The notes below the pieces were generated by a model. It had not been told where the DNA came from, made no database searches, and worked only from the letters and a program-made list of their open reading frames with translations. The translations under genes and the position numbers were made by a program. Below, piece by piece: positions 63,619 to 64,000 of a stretch of DNA of 64,000 nt; within the stretch, counting starts at the first letter, position 1; every line of letters starts with the position of its first letter. This stretch comes from Bacteroidota bacterium. Lineage in GTDB: Bacteria > Bacteroidota > Bacteroidia > Bacteroidales > JAADJA01. The stretch spans positions 186,001-250,000 of the forward strand of contig JAHLKX010000004.1 in the NCBI GenBank assembly GCA_020444515.1, read 5' to 3'.

Positions 63619-63626
63619 CAAAACTA
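63619..63626 (-). promoter_or_regulatory. Candidate -7 box for the DUF3078 gene
   Basis: CAAAACTA on the plus strand gives TAGTTTTG on the minus strand, a TAnnTTTG match, 17 bp from the ATG at 63601. A TTTG further up (63651-63654) is spaced 24 bp, a little long for a -33 element. Confidence 0.45.
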
Positions 63627-63835
63627 AACTGATTCTGAATGAATCCTTGCCAAAACCAACGGAGATTTTAACAACGTGGTGTGGAAAGCCTTTTACAATC
63701 ATAATTTATAATTATTTCAAATTACCCTTATGATAGGAAATGAACCATATTTTTACTATCTTGCATTTCATTATAAAGATCAAATCTCACGATATTGATT
63801 TGAAGGATAAAAAATACCCCAAAAAATAACTGATC

Positions 63836-64000
63836 ATGAAAAGATATTACCTGTTCATTGCAATTGCTGTAATGTTTACCAGCTGTTCAACCAAAGATGA
63901 AACACCTCTTTTGAAAGTTAATCATGAACCATCCATATCTTTAATGGCAATGGTCAATAGTGGCGATCCCATCACAGGATCCAAAACCGACATCAGTACA
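63836..64000 (+). CDS. Lipoprotein (partial, cut by window edge)
   Basis: From ATG 63836, 55 codons remain open to the right edge. MKRYYLFIAIAVMFTSCSTK is a lipoprotein signal with lipobox FTSC. The mature start (KDETPLLKVNHEPSI) is polar and the visible part is too short to place in a family. It is divergent from the DUF3078 gene, with a 234-bp gap between them. Confidence 0.75.
   Translation, partial: MKRYYLFIAIAVMFTSCSTKDETPLLKVNHEPSISLMAMVNSGDPITGSKTDIST

Overview
The window is a 64 kb chromosomal segment of a member of the Bacteroidota, most likely an anaerobic or microaerophilic Bacteroidales-type organism. The evidence is a type IX secretion (T9SS) sorting domain, several Bacteroidota-typical families (DUF4402, DUF4290, DUF6427, DUF3078, FtsX/MacB permeases), promoters of the TTTG-N19-TAnnTTTG class and a MurA with Asp in place of the usual active-site Cys. 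I found no rRNA, tRNA, insertion sequence, phage or CRISPR array. The nucleotide sequence is moderately AT-rich throughout.

Layout. 1-7 kb is a loosely packed region: an alanine-dehydrogenase-like gene running off the left edge, a small secreted protein, an exported PNPOx-like protein, an FtsX-type permease, and two gene remnants (a truncated PD40 protein start and a frameshifted VanZ-like membrane protein). 7-12.5 kb holds a lipoprotein, a GT4 glycosyltransferase, two membrane proteins and a PatB-type aminotransferase coupled to a small unknown gene. 12.5-31.8 kb is a large surface-structure locus, all on the minus strand: a DUF4402 candidate pilin behind a perfect palindromic terminator, a second DUF4402 protein, a PapD-like chaperone, a 3468-residue T9SS cargo adhesin, a third DUF4402 protein and an 1853-residue usher-like protein whose C-terminal half is an array of eight SPOR-like repeats. 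I read this as a Bacteroidota chaperone-usher fibre system with a usher that may be tethered to peptidoglycan; it is the best candidate here for an undescribed system.

32.4-46 kb is housekeeping: a DnaJ/TerB-like protein, a split lysine-ketoglutarate reductase/saccharopine dehydrogenase pair, DUF4290-murA, purD, a membrane protein, rnhB, an exported Pcm, an exported C1 peptidase and a TPR sensor kinase. 46.1-49.8 kb is a complete riboflavin operon (ribD-ribE-ribBA-ribH) behind an FMN riboswitch whose expression platform can be read directly.

49.8-61.6 kb is a tightly overlapping minus-strand operon for a membrane-bound, complex-I-like ion-pumping oxidoreductase. It has Mrp-type antiporter subunits (E, F, G, an MrpA C-terminal piece, a B fusion, C and a fused double D) followed by NuoH/B/C/D-like subunits, a 4Fe-4S/FAD/NAD(P)-binding subunit and a rubrerythrin-like protein. 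Both CxxC motifs of the large subunit have become CxxE and the small subunit lacks one cluster cysteine, so it is not a classical NiFe hydrogenase; it fits the Mbx/Ehr class. A divergently transcribed FNR-type regulator with all four Fe-S cysteines sits beside it, and an FNR-like box lies between them, which suggests oxygen control of the complex. The window ends with a DUF3078 outer-membrane protein and the start of a lipoprotein gene.
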